64,000 nt of DNA, from contig NZ_CP043318.1 in assembly GCF_001984825.2 (NCBI RefSeq), forward strand, positions 1 to 64,000, read 5' to 3'. This document shows, in pieces, positions 33,651 through 44,454 of the stretch. The translations under genes and the position numbers were made by a program. This DNA comes from Enterobacter chengduensis. GTDB lineage: Bacteria; Pseudomonadota; Gammaproteobacteria; Enterobacterales; Enterobacteriaceae. Position 1 is the stretch's first letter, and each line of letters begins with the position of its first letter. The notes under the pieces are model-generated. The model saw nothing but the letters and a program-made list of their open reading frames with translations, had not been told where the DNA came from and did not search any database.

Positions 33651-35339
33651 ATGGCAAGTTCGGGCACAACATCCACCACGACGCGTTTTACCGGCGCGCA
33701 ACTGATCGTTCATTTACTGGAACGGCAGGGCATCACCACAGTTGCGGGCATCCCGGGCGGCACGGTGCTGCCGCTGTACGACGCGTTAAGCCAAAGCACA
33801 AAAATCCGCCACGTGCTGGCGCGCCACGAGCAGGGCGCGGGCTTTATCGCGCAGGGCATGGCGCGTACCCAGGGCAAACCGGCGGTCTGTATGGCCTGCA
33901 GCGGCCCGGGCGCAACCAACCTGGTGACCGCCATCGCCGACGCGCGCCTCGACTCCATTCCGCTGATCTGCATTACCGGCCAGGTGCCGTCCTCAATGAT
34001 CGGCACCGATGCGTTCCAGGAAGTGGATACCTACGGCATCTCTATCCCCATCACCAAACATAACTATTTAGTTCGCGATATCAGCGAGCTGCCTCAGGTT
34101 ATCAGCGATGCGTTCCGCATTGCGCAGTCCGGCCGCCCGGGCCCGGTGTGGATAGACATTCCTAAGGATGTCCAGACCGCAGCGATCGAGATTGACGTGC
34201 TGCCGGAGCCGGGCGACCGTGCCCCCGCGCCGGAATTCAGCGCGGAGAGCGTGCGCGACGCCGCCGCCATGATTAACGCCGCCAAACGTCCGGTGCTCTA
34301 TCTGGGCGGCGGGGCGATTAACGCCGCAGATGAAATCCGCCAGTTCGCTGAAAAAGCCAACCTGCCGACCACCATGACCCTGATGGCGCTCGGCATGCTG
34401 CCAAAAGCGCACCCGCTCTCGCTCGGCATGCTGGGCATGCACGGCGCGCGCAGCACCAACTACATCCTGCAAGAGGCGGATTTGCTGATTGTAATGGGCG
34501 CGCGTTTTGATGACCGGGCGATTGGCAAAACCGAGCAGTTCTGCCCGAACGCCAAAATCATTCACGTGGACATCGACCGCGCCGAGCTGGGTAAAATCAA
34601 GCAGCCGCACGTGGCGATTCAGGGCGACGTGGCTGAAGTGCTGGCGCAGCTGATCCCGCAGACGGACGCGACCGACCGCGCCGACTGGCGCCAGCTGGTG
34701 GCCGATCTGCAGCGCGAGTTCCCGGGCGCCATCCCAACCGAAGGCGACCCGCTGAGCCACTACGGCTTGATCAACGCCGTGGCCGCCTGCGTGGACGACA
34801 GCGCGATCATTACCACCGACGTTGGCCAGCATCAGATGTGGACCGCCCAGGCCTACCCGCTGAACCGTCCGCGCCAGTGGCTGACCTCCGGCGGCCTCGG
34901 CACCATGGGCTTTGGTCTGCCTGCGGCCGTGGGCGCGGCGCTGGCGAATCCGGACCGCAAGGTGATCTGCTTCTCCGGCGACGGCAGCCTGATGATGAAC
35001 ATTCAGGAGATGGCGACCGCGGCCGAAAACCAGCTGGACGTGAAAATCATCCTGATGAACAACGAGGCGCTGGGGCTGGTGCACCAGCAGCAGAGCCTGT
35101 TCTACAAGCAGGGGGTATTTGCCGCGACCTATCCGGGGATGATTAACTTTATGCAGATTGCCGCCGGTTTTGGCCTGCATACCTGCGATCTGAACGCCGA
35201 AGAGGATGCCCACGCGGCGCTGCAGGCGGCGATTTCGCGCCCGGGCCCGGCGCTGATCCACGTGCGTATCGACCCTGAACAAAAAGTGTATCCGATGGTG
35301 CCGCCGGGTGCGGCAAATACTGAGATGGTGGGAGAATAA
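33651..35339 (+). CDS. ilvB: Acetolactate synthase I, large (catalytic) subunit
   Basis: ThDP- and FAD-dependent enzyme for the first common step of valine/leucine (and isoleucine) synthesis: two pyruvates to acetolactate. 562 residues, as in E. coli. The N-terminal GIPGGTVLPLYDAL, catalytic glutamate in ARHEQGAGFIAQG, and ThDP-binding motif GDGSLMMNIQEMATAAENQ ending NN are visible. ilvN follows after 3 bases. Confidence 0.98.
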   Translation: MASSGTTSTTTRFTGAQLIVHLLERQGITTVAGIPGGTVLPLYDALSQSTKIRHVLARHEQGAGFIAQGMARTQGKPAVCMACSGPGATNLVTAIADARLDSIPLICITGQVPSSMIGTDAFQEVDTYGISIPITKHNYLVRDISELPQVISDAFRIAQSGRPGPVWIDIPKDVQTAAIEIDVLPEPGDRAPAPEFSAESVRDAAAMINAAKRPVLYLGGGAINAADEIRQFAEKANLPTTMTLMALGMLPKAHPLSLGMLGMHGARSTNYILQEADLLIVMGARFDDRAIGKTEQFCPNAKIIHVDIDRAELGKIKQPHVAIQGDVAEVLAQLIPQTDATDRADWRQLVADLQREFPGAIPTEGDPLSHYGLINAVAACVDDSAIITTDVGQHQMWTAQAYPLNRPRQWLTSGGLGTMGFGLPAAVGAALANPDRKVICFSGDGSLMMNIQEMATAAENQLDVKIILMNNEALGLVHQQQSLFYKQGVFAATYPGMINFMQIAAGFGLHTCDLNAEEDAHAALQAAISRPGPALIHVRIDPEQKVYPMVPPGAANTEMVGE

Positions 35340-35342
35340 GCC

Positions 35343-35630
35343 ATGCAGAAACAACATGATAACGTCATTCTGGAACTCACCGTCCGCAACCACCCTGGCG
35401 TCATGACCCACGTCTGCGGGCTGTTTGCCCGCCGGGCGTTTAACGTGGAAGGCATCCTCTGCCTGCCGATTCAGGGCAGCGAGCACAGCCGTATCTGGCT
35501 CCTGGTGAACGACGACCAGCGTCTGGAGCAGATGATGGCGCAGATCGACAAGCTGGAAGACGTTACCAACGTGGCGCGCAACCAGTCCGATCCCACCATG
35601 TTTAACAAAATTGCGGTGTTTTTCGAGTAG
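35343..35630 (+). CDS. ilvN: Acetolactate synthase I, regulatory subunit
   Basis: 95-residue small subunit (E. coli 96) with an ACT domain ([31 protein letters not shown]) that binds valine for feedback inhibition and activates IlvB. Co-transcribed with ilvB. Confidence 0.97.
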   Translation: MQKQHDNVILELTVRNHPGVMTHVCGLFARRAFNVEGILCLPIQGSEHSRIWLLVNDDQRLEQMMAQIDKLEDVTNVARNQSDPTMFNKIAVFFE

Positions 35631-35653
35631 ATCGCTTAAGGTAAGCAGCTTTT

Positions 35654-35726
35654 GCCGGATGGCGCTGCGCTTATCCGGCCTACAAACACCTTGCCCGTAG
35701 GCCGGATAAGCGCAGCGCCATCCGGC
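35654..35726. repeat. BIME: two inverted REP elements
   Basis: REP copies at 35654-35683 and 35697-35726 are perfect 30-bp inverted repeats around a 13-base spacer, filling the ilvN-uhpA gap. Such structures protect upstream mRNA and can bind IHF or gyrase. Confidence 0.92.
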
Positions 35727-35750
35727 GCGTTCACGCATCAGGATCACACC

Positions 35751-36344
35751 ATGACCACCATCGCGCTTATCGACGACCACCTTATCGTCCGCTCCGGCTT
35801 TGCCCAGCTTCTCAACCTCGAACCCGATTTTCAGGTCGTGGCCGAGTTTGGCTCCGGTCGCGAGGCGCTGGCGGGCCTGCCGGGGCGTGGGGTGCAGGTC
35901 TGCATCTGCGATATCTCAATGCCGGATCTCTCCGGTCTGGAGCTGCTAAGCCAGCTGCCGAAAGGGATGGCGACGATCATGCTCTCGGTCCACGACAGCC
36001 CGGCGCTGGTCGAGCAGGCGCTCAACGCGGGCGCACGCGGGTTCCTCTCAAAACGCTGTAGCCCGGACGAGCTGATCGCCGCCGTGCGCACCGTCTCCAC
36101 CGGCGGCTGCTATTTAACACCGGATATCGCCATCAAGCTGGCGGCCGGGCGTCAGGATCCGCTCACCAGACGCGAGCGTCAGGTCGCCGAGAAGCTCGCA
36201 CAGGGGATGTCGGTGAAAGAGATTGCCGTAGAGCTGGACCTGTCGCCAAAAACCGTTCACGTCCACCGCGCCAACCTGATGGAAAAACTCAACGTCAGTA
36301 ACGACGTCGAGCTGGCGCGCCGCATGTTCGACGGCTGGCAATGA
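35751..36344 (+). CDS. uhpA: Response regulator UhpA
   Basis: NarL/FixJ-type activator of uhpT. 197 residues from the ATG at 35751 ([10 protein letters not shown]); E. coli 196. The receiver has its phosphorylated aspartate at D54 ([12 protein letters not shown]). The C-terminal LuxR HTH is [32 protein letters not shown]. It overlaps uhpB by 4 bases (ATGA). Confidence 0.97.
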   Translation: MTTIALIDDHLIVRSGFAQLLNLEPDFQVVAEFGSGREALAGLPGRGVQVCICDISMPDLSGLELLSQLPKGMATIMLSVHDSPALVEQALNAGARGFLSKRCSPDELIAAVRTVSTGGCYLTPDIAIKLAAGRQDPLTRRERQVAEKLAQGMSVKEIAVELDLSPKTVHVHRANLMEKLNVSNDVELARRMFDGWQ

Positions 36345-37846
36345 GCTCCGCGTTTTCACGGCTGATCGCCGTCGTCGCCAGTTTTTTTATCTTCTCCGCC
36401 GCCTGGTTCTGCCTGTGGAGCATTAGCCTGCATCTGGTGGAGCGCCCGGAGCTGGCGGTGCTGCTGTTCCCCTTCGGCCTGCGTCTGGGGTTAATGCTCC
36501 AGTGCCCGCGCGGCTACTGGCCCGTTTTGCTGGGGGCCGAGTGGCTGGTGCTGGTCTGGCTGGCGCAGGAAGTGGCTCTCGCACATCTGCCCTTATTGAT
36601 GATCGGAAGCCTGCTCACGCTTCTCCCGGTTGCCCTCATTTCCCGCTACCGCCACCAGCGCGACTGGCGCACCCTGCTGCGCCAGGGGGCGGCGCTGATT
36701 GCCGCCGCGCTGCTGCAGTCCCTGCCGTGGGTCGGCGAGAAGGAGATGCTTAACGCCCTGCTGCTGACCCTCACCGGCGGCCTGACGCTGGCCCCGACCT
36801 GCCTTGTCATCTGGCACTACCTCACCAGCACCGTCTGGCAGCCGCTCGGTCCTGCGCTGGTCTCCCAGCCCGTCAACTGGCGCGCCCGGCACCTTATCTG
36901 GTATCTGCTGCTGTTTGTGGTGAGCCTCTGGCTACAGCTCGGCCTGCCCGCCGAGCTTTCACGCTTCACGCCGTTTTGCCTGGCGCTGCCGATTATCGCC
37001 CTGGCCTGGCACTACGGCTGGCAGGGGGCGCTGATCGCCACGCTGATGAACGCCATCGCGCTCATTGCCAGCCAGACCTGGCACGATCACCCCGTCGATC
37101 TGCTGCTTTCCCTGCTGGCCCAGAGCCTGACCGGGCTGCTGCTGGGGGCGGGGATCCAGCGTCTGCGCGAGCTGAACCAGTCCCTGCAAACCGAGCTGGC
37201 GCGCAACCGCCGTCTGGCGGAGCGTCTGCTGGAGACCGAAGAGAGCGTGCGGCAGGAGGTGGCGCGCGAGCTGCACGACGATATCGGCCAGACCATCACC
37301 GCCATCCGCACCCAGGCGGGCATTGTCCAGCGCCTGGCGGCGGAAAACGCGGGCGTGAAGCAGGGCGGGGCGCATATCGAACAGCTTTCGCTGGGTGTCT
37401 ATGATTCCGTTCGCCGGTTGCTGGGACGGCTGCGCCCGCGCCAGCTGGACGATCTGTCGCTGGAGCAGGCGGTGCGTTCCCTGATGCGCGAGATGGAGCT
37501 GGAAAGCCGCGGCATCGTCAGCCATCTCGACTGGCGTATTGATGAACGGGCGCTGAGCGAAGGCCAGCGCGTGACCCTGTTTCGCGTCTGTCAGGAGGGG
37601 CTGAACAATATCGTTAAGCACGCTAACGCCAGCGCGGTGACGATCCAGGGCTGGCAGCAGGACGAGCGCCTGATGCTGGTGATTGAAGACGATGGCTGCG
37701 GCCTGCCGCCGGGATCCGGCCAGCAGGGCTTTGGCCTGGCGGGGATGCGCGAGCGCGTCAAGGCGCTGGGCGGCACGCTGAACCTCTCCTGCACCCACGG
37801 GACGCGCGTCAGCGTCAGCCTGCCGCTAAGGAGCCACCATGTTTAA
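36341..37846 (+). CDS. uhpB: Sensor histidine kinase UhpB
   Basis: Membrane kinase of the hexose-phosphate signalling system; it phosphorylates UhpA when UhpC senses external glucose-6-phosphate. 501 residues (E. coli 500). A MASE1-like N-terminal region with about eight membrane helices (1-270) is followed by a HisKA_3 domain with the phosphoacceptor H312 ([16 protein letters not shown]). An HATPase domain ([12 protein letters not shown] and [11 protein letters not shown]) ends the protein. It overlaps uhpC by 8 bases. Confidence 0.97.
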   Translation: MSSAFSRLIAVVASFFIFSAAWFCLWSISLHLVERPELAVLLFPFGLRLGLMLQCPRGYWPVLLGAEWLVLVWLAQEVALAHLPLLMIGSLLTLLPVALISRYRHQRDWRTLLRQGAALIAAALLQSLPWVGEKEMLNALLLTLTGGLTLAPTCLVIWHYLTSTVWQPLGPALVSQPVNWRARHLIWYLLLFVVSLWLQLGLPAELSRFTPFCLALPIIALAWHYGWQGALIATLMNAIALIASQTWHDHPVDLLLSLLAQSLTGLLLGAGIQRLRELNQSLQTELARNRRLAERLLETEESVRQEVARELHDDIGQTITAIRTQAGIVQRLAAENAGVKQGGAHIEQLSLGVYDSVRRLLGRLRPRQLDDLSLEQAVRSLMREMELESRGIVSHLDWRIDERALSEGQRVTLFRVCQEGLNNIVKHANASAVTIQGWQQDERLMLVIEDDGCGLPPGSGQQGFGLAGMRERVKALGGTLNLSCTHGTRVSVSLPLRSHHV

Positions 37847-39158
37847 AACCCCCGCGAACGCCGCGCCGATTGGCGATAAAGCGGAGATCGACGCCCGCTA
37901 CCGCTACTGGCGTCGCCATATCCTGATGACCATCTGGCTCGGCTACGCGCTGTTTTACTTCACCCGCAAAAGCTTCAACGCCGCCGCGCCGGAAATCCTC
38001 TCCAGCGGCGTGATGACGCGTACCGATATCGGCCTGCTGGCGACGCTGTTTTACATCAGCTACGGCCTGTCGAAGTTCTTCTCCGGCATCGTCAGCGACC
38101 GCTCCAACGCGCGCTATTTTATGGGCGCTGGGCTGATGGCGACCGGCGTGGTGAACATTTTATTTGGCTTTTCAACCTCCCTGTGGGCCTTTGCCCTGCT
38201 GTGGGCGCTGAACGCCTTTTTCCAGGGCTGGGGCGCGCCGGTCTGCGCCCGCCTGCTCACCGCCTGGTACTCGCGCAACGAGCGCGGCGGCTGGTGGGCA
38301 ATCTGGAACACCGCGCATAACGTCGGCGGGGCGCTGATCCCTATCGTGGTGGGCGCTGCGGCGCTGCACTACGGCTGGCGTGCCGGGATGATGATTGCCG
38401 GTGGCCTCGCAATTGTCGCCGGGCTGTTCCTCTGCTGGCGCCTGCGCGACAGGCCGCAAACCGTTGGCCTGCCGGCGGTGGGCGACTGGCGGCACGACGA
38501 GATGGAGATCGCCCAGCAGCAGGAAGGGGCGGGGCTGACCCGCAAAGAGATCCTCACTAAATACGTGCTGAAAAATCCCTACATCTGGCTACTCTCGCTC
38601 TGCTACGTGCTGGTCTACGTGGTCCGGGCGGCGATCAACGACTGGGGCAACCTGTACATGTCCGAGACGCTCGGCGTGGATCTGGTTACGGCCAACTCGG
38701 CGGTGACGATGTTCGAGCTGGGCGGGTTTATCGGCGCGCTGGTGGCGGGCTGGGGCTCGGACAAGCTGTTTAACGGCAACCGCGGCCCGATGAACCTGAT
38801 CTTCGCCGCCGGGATACTGCTCTCCGTCGGCTCGCTGTGGCTGATGCCGTTCGCCAGCTACGTGATGCAGGCGGCATGCTTCTTCACCACCGGCTTCTTC
38901 GTGTTTGGCCCGCAGATGCTGATCGGCATGGCGGCGGCGGAGTGCTCGCACAAAGAGGCGGCGGGCGCGGCGACGGGGTTTGTCGGGCTGTTTGCCTATC
39001 TTGGAGCATCCCTCTCCGGCTGGCCGCTGGCGCGGGTGATCGACACCTGGCACTGGAGCGGTTTCTTCGCGGTCATCGCCATCGCGGCGGGGATCTCCGC
39101 CCTGCTGCTGCTGCCATTTCTGCATGCGCAGGCCCCGCGCGAGGCCAGCGTGATGTGA
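37839..39158 (+). CDS. uhpC: Hexose-phosphate receptor/transporter UhpC
   Basis: MFS protein of the organophosphate:phosphate antiporter family that acts as the glucose-6-phosphate sensor and controls UhpB. 439 residues, as in E. coli, with 12 helices and family motifs [13 protein letters not shown] and [24 protein letters not shown]. Encoded with uhpAB in an overlapping operon. Confidence 0.96.
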   Translation: MFKTPANAAPIGDKAEIDARYRYWRRHILMTIWLGYALFYFTRKSFNAAAPEILSSGVMTRTDIGLLATLFYISYGLSKFFSGIVSDRSNARYFMGAGLMATGVVNILFGFSTSLWAFALLWALNAFFQGWGAPVCARLLTAWYSRNERGGWWAIWNTAHNVGGALIPIVVGAAALHYGWRAGMMIAGGLAIVAGLFLCWRLRDRPQTVGLPAVGDWRHDEMEIAQQQEGAGLTRKEILTKYVLKNPYIWLLSLCYVLVYVVRAAINDWGNLYMSETLGVDLVTANSAVTMFELGGFIGALVAGWGSDKLFNGNRGPMNLIFAAGILLSVGSLWLMPFASYVMQAACFFTTGFFVFGPQMLIGMAAAECSHKEAAGAATGFVGLFAYLGASLSGWPLARVIDTWHWSGFFAVIAIAAGISALLLLPFLHAQAPREASVM

Positions 39159-39243
39159 TGCGCCTCACCTTTTCGCCCCGAGTGGCCTAAAACTAAGAAA
39201 TTTTCCCGGTTTTACCTGGACGCTGTCTCAGGCATCTCTCCCG

Positions 39244-39273
39244 GCTGATTTTTACAATGCTGCAAAAATCAGC
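39244..39273 (+). promoter_or_regulatory. uhpT promoter with inverted repeat
   Basis: GCTGATTTTT and AAAAATCAGC (10 bp each) flank a region that includes TACAAT, a good -10 (39253-39258). Upstream, CCTGGACGCTGTCTCAGG (39215-39232) is a candidate UhpA site. The Shine-Dalgarno AGGAG of uhpT lies at 39276-39280. Confidence 0.5.
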
Positions 39274-39290
39274 TCAGGAGTAAACCAACC

Positions 39291-40682
39291 ATGCTGGCCT
39301 TCTTAAACCAGGTGCGCAAGCCGACCCTGGATCTGCCGCTCGACGTGCGGCGCAAGATGTGGTTCAAACCGTTCATGCAGTCGTATCTGGTGGTCTTCAT
39401 CGGCTATCTGACCATGTACCTGATCCGCAAAAACTTTAACATTGCGCAGAACGACATGATCTCAACCTACGGGCTGAGCATGACGCAGCTGGGGATGATT
39501 GGCCTGGGCTTCTCCATCACCTACGGCGTGGGGAAAACCGTCGTTTCCTACTATGCGGACGGTAAAAATACCAAGCAGTTCCTGCCGTTTATGCTGATCC
39601 TCTCCGCCATCTGTATGCTCGGCTTCAGCGCCAGCATGGGCGCGGGCTCCGTCAGCCTGTTCATGATGATCGCCTTCTACGCCCTGAGCGGTTTCTTCCA
39701 GAGTACCGGCGGTTCGTGCAGCTACTCGACCATCACCAAATGGACCCCGCGCCGCAAGCGCGGTTCGTACCTCGGCATGTGGAACATCTCGCATAACCTC
39801 GGCGGGGCGGGTGCGGCAGGCGTGGCGCTGTTCGGTGCAAACGTCCTGTTCGACGGTCACGTGATCGGCATGTTCATCTTCCCGTCGATTATCGCCCTGA
39901 TTGTTGGCTTTATCGGCCTGCGCTACGGCAGCGACTCCCCGGAATCTTACGGCCTCGGCAAAGCCGAAGAGCTGTTCGGCGAGGAGATCAGCGAAGAGGA
40001 TAAAGAGACCGAAGAAAACGAGATGACCAAATGGCAGATCTTTGTTGAGTACGTGCTGAAAAACAAAGTGATCTGGCTGCTCTGCTTCTCGAACATCTTC
40101 CTCTACGTGGTGCGTATCGGCATCGACCAGTGGTCCACCGTTTACGCCTTCCAGGAGCTGAAGCTCTCTAAAGAGGTGGCGATTCAGGGCTTCACCCTGT
40201 TCGAAGTGGGCGCGCTGGTCGGCACGCTGCTGTGGGGCTGGCTCTCCGATCTCGCCAACGGCCGTCGCGCGCTCGTGGCCTGCGTCGCGCTGGCGCTGAT
40301 TATCGCCACCCTCGGCGTCTACCAGCACGCCAGCAACCAGTACGTTTACCTGGCTTCCCTGTTCGCGCTCGGCTTCCTGGTGTTTGGTCCGCAGCTGCTG
40401 ATCGGCGTGGCGGCGGTTGGGTTTGTCCCGAAAAAAGCGATCGGCGCCGCCGATGGGATTAAGGGCACCTTCGCCTACCTGATCGGCGACAGCTTCGCCA
40501 AGCTGGGGCTGGGGATGATCGCCGACGGCACGCCGATTTTCGGCCTCACCGGCTGGGCGGGTACCTTCGCGGCGCTGGATGCGGCAGCGATTGGCTGTAT
40601 CGTCCTGATGGCGATGGTTGCGGTGCTGGAAGAACGTAAGATTCGCCGCGAAAGGCGAGTGCAGAAATTGAAAGCAGCCTGA
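39291..40682 (+). CDS. uhpT: Hexose-6-phosphate:phosphate antiporter UhpT
   Basis: 12-helix MFS antiporter that imports glucose-6-phosphate and related sugar phosphates; it is also the entry route of fosfomycin. 463 residues, as in E. coli. The family motif [12 protein letters not shown] is seen as [13 protein letters not shown], and the organophosphate hallmark [23 protein letters not shown] is intact. No disruption that would suggest loss of uptake. Own promoter, UhpA-activated. Confidence 0.97.
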   Translation: MLAFLNQVRKPTLDLPLDVRRKMWFKPFMQSYLVVFIGYLTMYLIRKNFNIAQNDMISTYGLSMTQLGMIGLGFSITYGVGKTVVSYYADGKNTKQFLPFMLILSAICMLGFSASMGAGSVSLFMMIAFYALSGFFQSTGGSCSYSTITKWTPRRKRGSYLGMWNISHNLGGAGAAGVALFGANVLFDGHVIGMFIFPSIIALIVGFIGLRYGSDSPESYGLGKAEELFGEEISEEDKETEENEMTKWQIFVEYVLKNKVIWLLCFSNIFLYVVRIGIDQWSTVYAFQELKLSKEVAIQGFTLFEVGALVGTLLWGWLSDLANGRRALVACVALALIIATLGVYQHASNQYVYLASLFALGFLVFGPQLLIGVAAVGFVPKKAIGAADGIKGTFAYLIGDSFAKLGLGMIADGTPIFGLTGWAGTFAALDAAAIGCIVLMAMVAVLEERKIRRERRVQKLKAA

Positions 40683-40701
40683 GTGTGCAGGTGACTTCTT
40701 T

Positions 40702-40727
40702 GCCCGGCTGACCGTCGGGCTTTTTTT
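40702..40727 (+). terminator. uhpT rho-independent terminator
   Basis: GCCCGGC and the complementary G(T)CGGGC form a stem, followed by seven T. Confidence 0.8.
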
Positions 40728-40843
40728 ATTTTGCACGGACTACCTTTACCCCGCTTTACATACCTGCCCCTCTCCATGCTCTACAGTTTTTTTGCTGCCG
40801 CCTTTCGTGCAGCCTTAGCCCCTTTTGCTAACGGAGAGCTTGC

Positions 40844-41848
40844 ATGTTGGCCCGACGATTATCCTGCCTGGCGCTGCTGATGGCGCTGGCATCCCCCACA
40901 ATGGCCGCGAATGCCCCCACCTACGGCGAGAAGCTGGAAGGTTTTGACTACGGCTGGCCGGTAAAACACTTTACCTTTACCTCGCAGAACCAGTCTCTGG
41001 ATATGGCTTACCTGGACGTGAAGCCGGAAAAACCCAACGGCCGCACCGTGGTGCTGATGCACGGCAAAAACTTCTGTGCTGGCACCTGGGACGGCACGAT
41101 CCGCGCGCTTTCAGCCAGCGGGTTTCGCGTGATCGCACCCGACCAGATCGGCTTCTGCAAATCCACCAAGCCGGAGCATTATCAGTACACCTTCCAGCAG
41201 CTGGCGGATAACACCCACGCGCTGCTGAAAACGCTGGGCGTCGATCGCGTCACGGTTATCGGCCATTCGACCGGCGGCATGCTGGCGACCCGCTACGCGC
41301 TGATGTGGCCGCAGCAGGTGGAGCAGCTGGTGATGGTGAACCCAATAGGGCTTGAAGACTGGAAAGCGCGCGGCGTGCCGCATATTACGGTCGACCAGTG
41401 GTACCAGCGCGAGCTAAAGGTCAGCGCCGAGGGTATCCGTCAGTACGAGAAAAACACCTACTACGCCGGGGAGTGGAAGCCGGAGTACGAGCGCTGGGTC
41501 ACCATGCTTGCCGGGTTAAACAACGGGCCGGGCAAAGCGCGCGTGGCGTGGAACTCGGCGCTGCTCTACGACATGATTTATACCCAGCCGGTCGTCTATG
41601 AATTTAACGAGCTGAAGATGCCGGTATTATTGATGATCGGCACGAAGGACAACACCGCCATCGGGAAAGATCTCGCCCCACCGGAGATCCGCAAGACGCT
41701 CGGCAACTATGCGGTGCTGGGGAAAGAGACGGCAAAGCGCATCCCGCACGCGACGCTGGTTGAATTTAACGACATGGGCCACGCGCCGCAGATGCAGGAT
41801 CCAGCCCGCTTCCACAAGGCGCTGCTGAAAGGGCTTCAGGCGCGCTGA
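40844..41848 (+). CDS. Exported alpha/beta-hydrolase
   Basis: 334-residue hydrolase with a signal peptide (about 1-21, ending MAANA). The catalytic nucleophile elbow is GHSTGGM, the oxyanion HGKN segment is VVLMHGKNFCAGTW, and the catalytic histidine is in DMGHAPQMQDP. The fold is the Hydrolase_4/epoxide-hydrolase-like type. Periplasmic by prediction. Substrate unknown. It lies between uhpT and the type VI module and is probably monocistronic. Confidence 0.88.
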   Translation: MLARRLSCLALLMALASPTMAANAPTYGEKLEGFDYGWPVKHFTFTSQNQSLDMAYLDVKPEKPNGRTVVLMHGKNFCAGTWDGTIRALSASGFRVIAPDQIGFCKSTKPEHYQYTFQQLADNTHALLKTLGVDRVTVIGHSTGGMLATRYALMWPQQVEQLVMVNPIGLEDWKARGVPHITVDQWYQRELKVSAEGIRQYEKNTYYAGEWKPEYERWVTMLAGLNNGPGKARVAWNSALLYDMIYTQPVVYEFNELKMPVLLMIGTKDNTAIGKDLAPPEIRKTLGNYAVLGKETAKRIPHATLVEFNDMGHAPQMQDPARFHKALLKGLQAR

Positions 41849-41943
41849 GTACTTTTCAGAATTTTTCTATTTTTCAGTTGTTTAACTTTTATCCTGCGCA
41901 TGTCACCATAAGCCCTTTGTACTATTTTTTGTAGGGTTATGTT

Positions 41944-43071
41944 ATGGATAACTTGCAGGCGCTCTTTGACGGGCAGACCCGTTACTCGCTTGAGATAAAC
42001 GACAGCCGCGCCCGCAGGTGTACGGCACGCTGCCGGCGCGTATTGAGAGCCGGGAGAAGGGCGATATCTACGTGCACCAGGACCGCGAGGGGCGCTACCG
42101 TGTGAAGCTGGACTTCAGCCGGGCTACAGCTACCTGTGGATACGCCAGGCGAAGCCGTATTCCGGCGACACGTACGGCTGGCACACGCCGCTTGCCGACG
42201 GGACGGAGGTGGGGATTGCGTACGACGGGGCGACATTGACCGCCCGTACATCGCCCACGCGTTCCACGACTCGGCGCACCGGGACATCGTCACCCGGGAT
42301 AACCGCAGCCAGAACATCCTGTGCACGGCGGCAGACAACGAGCTGCGGATGGAGAACCGGCGCGGGCAGGAGCACATCGCCCTGACCACGCCTTACGGCA
42401 GCACGCAGCTCGGCCAGGGGTATCTCGTGGACGCGCAGGACCAGCTGCGCGGGACGGGGTTTGAGCTCCGGACCGACGAATACGGGGTCATTCGGGTGGC
42501 GAAGGGGCTGTTCATCACCGCTGACGGCCAGCAGGCGATGTTCGCCCGGCGGCTGGCGCCGCTGAACGGGATGCTGCACTTCCACGGGCCGCAGGGCGTG
42601 GCGTTCACCTGCGGGGAGCATATTCAGCTGACGGCCGCGCAAAACGTCGCCGTGAACGCGGGCGGGGATATCAGCAGCGGGTCGCTGAGCCACACGGCAG
42701 TGCTTGCGGGGGAAAGCCTGGGGCTGTTTGCGAGAAGCGCTGCCCTGACGCTGAACGCCAGCGAAGGGCCGGTGCAGATACAGGCGCAGAACGGGGAAAT
42801 GCACCTCATCGCGGAGCAGAGGGTGAGCCTGATATCGGCGGTCGACATGCTGTTTGCGGGAAAGAAGAAGGTGATCCTCATCGGGGGCGGGAAAATAGAG
42901 TACGTGACGGACATGACGTACACGCGCAAGATTAGGCGGACGCATCTGACGGGGCCTGCATCGCAGCCCGTGGAATTCCCGGAGATTAACCCGGCGATGA
43001 TGGACAAAATCTGTATCCCGTGCCTGCTAAAAGCGATTCAGGACAACGACGTCATTGTGCAGGGAGCATAA
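41944..43071 (+). pseudogene. Degenerate vgrG (type VI secretion spike)
   Basis: Remnant of a VgrG/Tssl-type spike gene broken into at least four pieces. Frame 1 from 41944 gives MDNLQALFDGQTRYSLEIND. It then jumps, with loss of most of the gene, to PQVYGTLPARIESREK (from 42012, frame 3). A second small loss shifts to GYSYLWIRQAKPYSGDTYGW (from 42122, frame 2). Loss of one G near 42230 returns to the frame that runs to 43071 (GDIDRPYIAHAFHDSAHRD onward, DUF2345 tail). A further in-frame gap falls after FITADGQQ. No single frame can encode a functional spike. The tail leads into the DUF4123 adaptor gene. Confidence 0.9.
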
Positions 43072-43073
43072 CG

Positions 43074-43892
43074 ATGGATAAGACAGCGTTACTAGCCGCT
43101 TTGCCCGTCAAATCGGATGAGAATATTTGCCTCCTGTTTGAAGCAGGCGCGCAGCCGGAAGAGGCGTTTCTCGCGTTTAAGGCCAGCCACGAAAGCAGAC
43201 TGCATTCACTTTATATCCACCCGCAGCTGACGGAACTTCAGAACTACGGCCCCTGGCTGCTGGAGGTAGATGATAAAGAGCAGCTTAAGGCGTATCTGGA
43301 AACAATACCGGGCTGCGTTGCCGTCATTATCTCAACCCGTTATCCCCCATCGCTGGCCGTGCAGTTATCGCGCGGATGCACCATCGTGCCCCCGGAAGGT
43401 ACGGCGGTGCTGGTTCGCTTTTATGCCAGCCACGTCATTCAGGTTCTTGCTAACTGTGCAGCGCATGATTGGCACGTTTCCCTGTTTAGGGGCATTTCGC
43501 AATGGTGGATACCGGCAGAAGCGCAGTGGCAGCTGCTCAGTATTTCAGCCTCCTGTAATGAAAACTCTGCTGATCATGTCATCCGACTGGATAACGCCAC
43601 CTGGCAGCGGATTTCCGACAAGCCCGAAATAACCTCTGTTCTGAAAGAATGGCAGACGATGCCGGCCAGCAAGGGCATATCACCCTGCGCCCAGAGATTG
43701 CTGGTGATAAAGGCGCTGAATAAAGCGGATAAGGTGGGGCTGGAGAAGCCTGTAGACCGAATGCTTTATGCGATTTGCTATCTCAATGGCGCAAAAAAGA
43801 TGCTGGAATCCGAACGCTTTAGCGCCGCTTTACCCCGGATCCTGAATGGTCAAATCAGCTTAAGCCAGGTGATTTCTGGCATCTCATCTTAA
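43074..43892 (+). CDS. DUF4123 type VI effector adaptor (Tap/TEC)
   Basis: 272 residues from ATG 43074 (MDKTALLAALPVK). DUF4123 proteins are chaperone-adaptors that load a particular effector onto its cognate VgrG. Family features visible are the early GPWLLEVDDKEQL segment and AVLVRFYASHVIQVL, corresponding to the usual FRYYDPRVL. It sits between the vgrG remnant and the DUF2235 effector-like gene, the classic vgrG-adaptor-effector order. Reading frame intact. Confidence 0.85.
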   Translation: MDKTALLAALPVKSDENICLLFEAGAQPEEAFLAFKASHESRLHSLYIHPQLTELQNYGPWLLEVDDKEQLKAYLETIPGCVAVIISTRYPPSLAVQLSRGCTIVPPEGTAVLVRFYASHVIQVLANCAAHDWHVSLFRGISQWWIPAEAQWQLLSISASCNENSADHVIRLDNATWQRISDKPEITSVLKEWQTMPASKGISPCAQRLLVIKALNKADKVGLEKPVDRMLYAICYLNGAKKMLESERFSAALPRILNGQISLSQVISGISS

Positions 43893-43906
43893 GGGAGTTT
43901 TAACGG

Positions 43907-44452
43907 ATGGGCTTTTTTAAACGGCTTAAAGAGGTGGATGGGGCAGTGACGCGCTTTTACGCCAGGAAAAAAGTTTGGCTGTGGAGCGCTGTTGCGCTGC
44001 CGGTGGTGTTTGTCCTGGGCTGGATGGTCTGGGTGATGTTCTGGGCGCCTCCGATGGGAGGTGTTGCGCTGATAATTCATACCCGAATTAACCGACCGAT
44101 TCTGGGATTCAGTGTGAACGGAGTGGCTGGTCCAAACTCATCGGCACATAACCCCAATAAACGCGGAACATACGGTGGGGTGGCAGCAACCTGCTGCGGC
44201 ATGATTAAGGGAAGGACAGCGGAGGTGATCTGGACGCTCAGCGTCACTGGGCCACAGTATGAAAGAGGGATGCGTCCTGAGCAACGGCGGGTGGTAATAC
44301 AGTTACCTGAGCGTAAGCGGGGTGAGAATGACCTGCATGTCTATTTCTTACCGGGAGACAAGGTGCTGCTGGGGTGGAGCGATAACGCGTTCTCTCCGTA
44401 CGATCCGCGTAGCCCGAACTATACCCCCTCACCGCTTCTTGAAGGAAAATGA
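43907..44452 (+). CDS. DUF3304 membrane-anchored protein
   Basis: 181 residues with a positively charged N-terminus (KKRLKE and ARKK), one membrane helix at about 23-47 (VWLWSAVALPVVFVLGWMVWVMFW) and a probable periplasmic C-terminal domain. The domain has DUF3304 traits: FSVNGVAGPNSSAHN, then the cysteine pair in GVAATCCGMI. DUF3304 genes are common next to type VI effectors. The topology and position suggest an immunity protein for the following gene, but this is inference. Confidence 0.75.
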   Translation: MGFFKRLKEVDGAVTRFYARKKVWLWSAVALPVVFVLGWMVWVMFWAPPMGGVALIIHTRINRPILGFSVNGVAGPNSSAHNPNKRGTYGGVAATCCGMIKGRTAEVIWTLSVTGPQYERGMRPEQRRVVIQLPERKRGENDLHVYFLPGDKVLLGWSDNAFSPYDPRSPNYTPSPLLEGK

Positions 44453-44454
44453 AA

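Noticed and set aside
42136..43071. 311-codon frame as an intact type VI gene
   Set aside because: It covers only the C-terminal part of VgrG; the first 30 or so codons are the wrong frame of the preceding vgrG piece.
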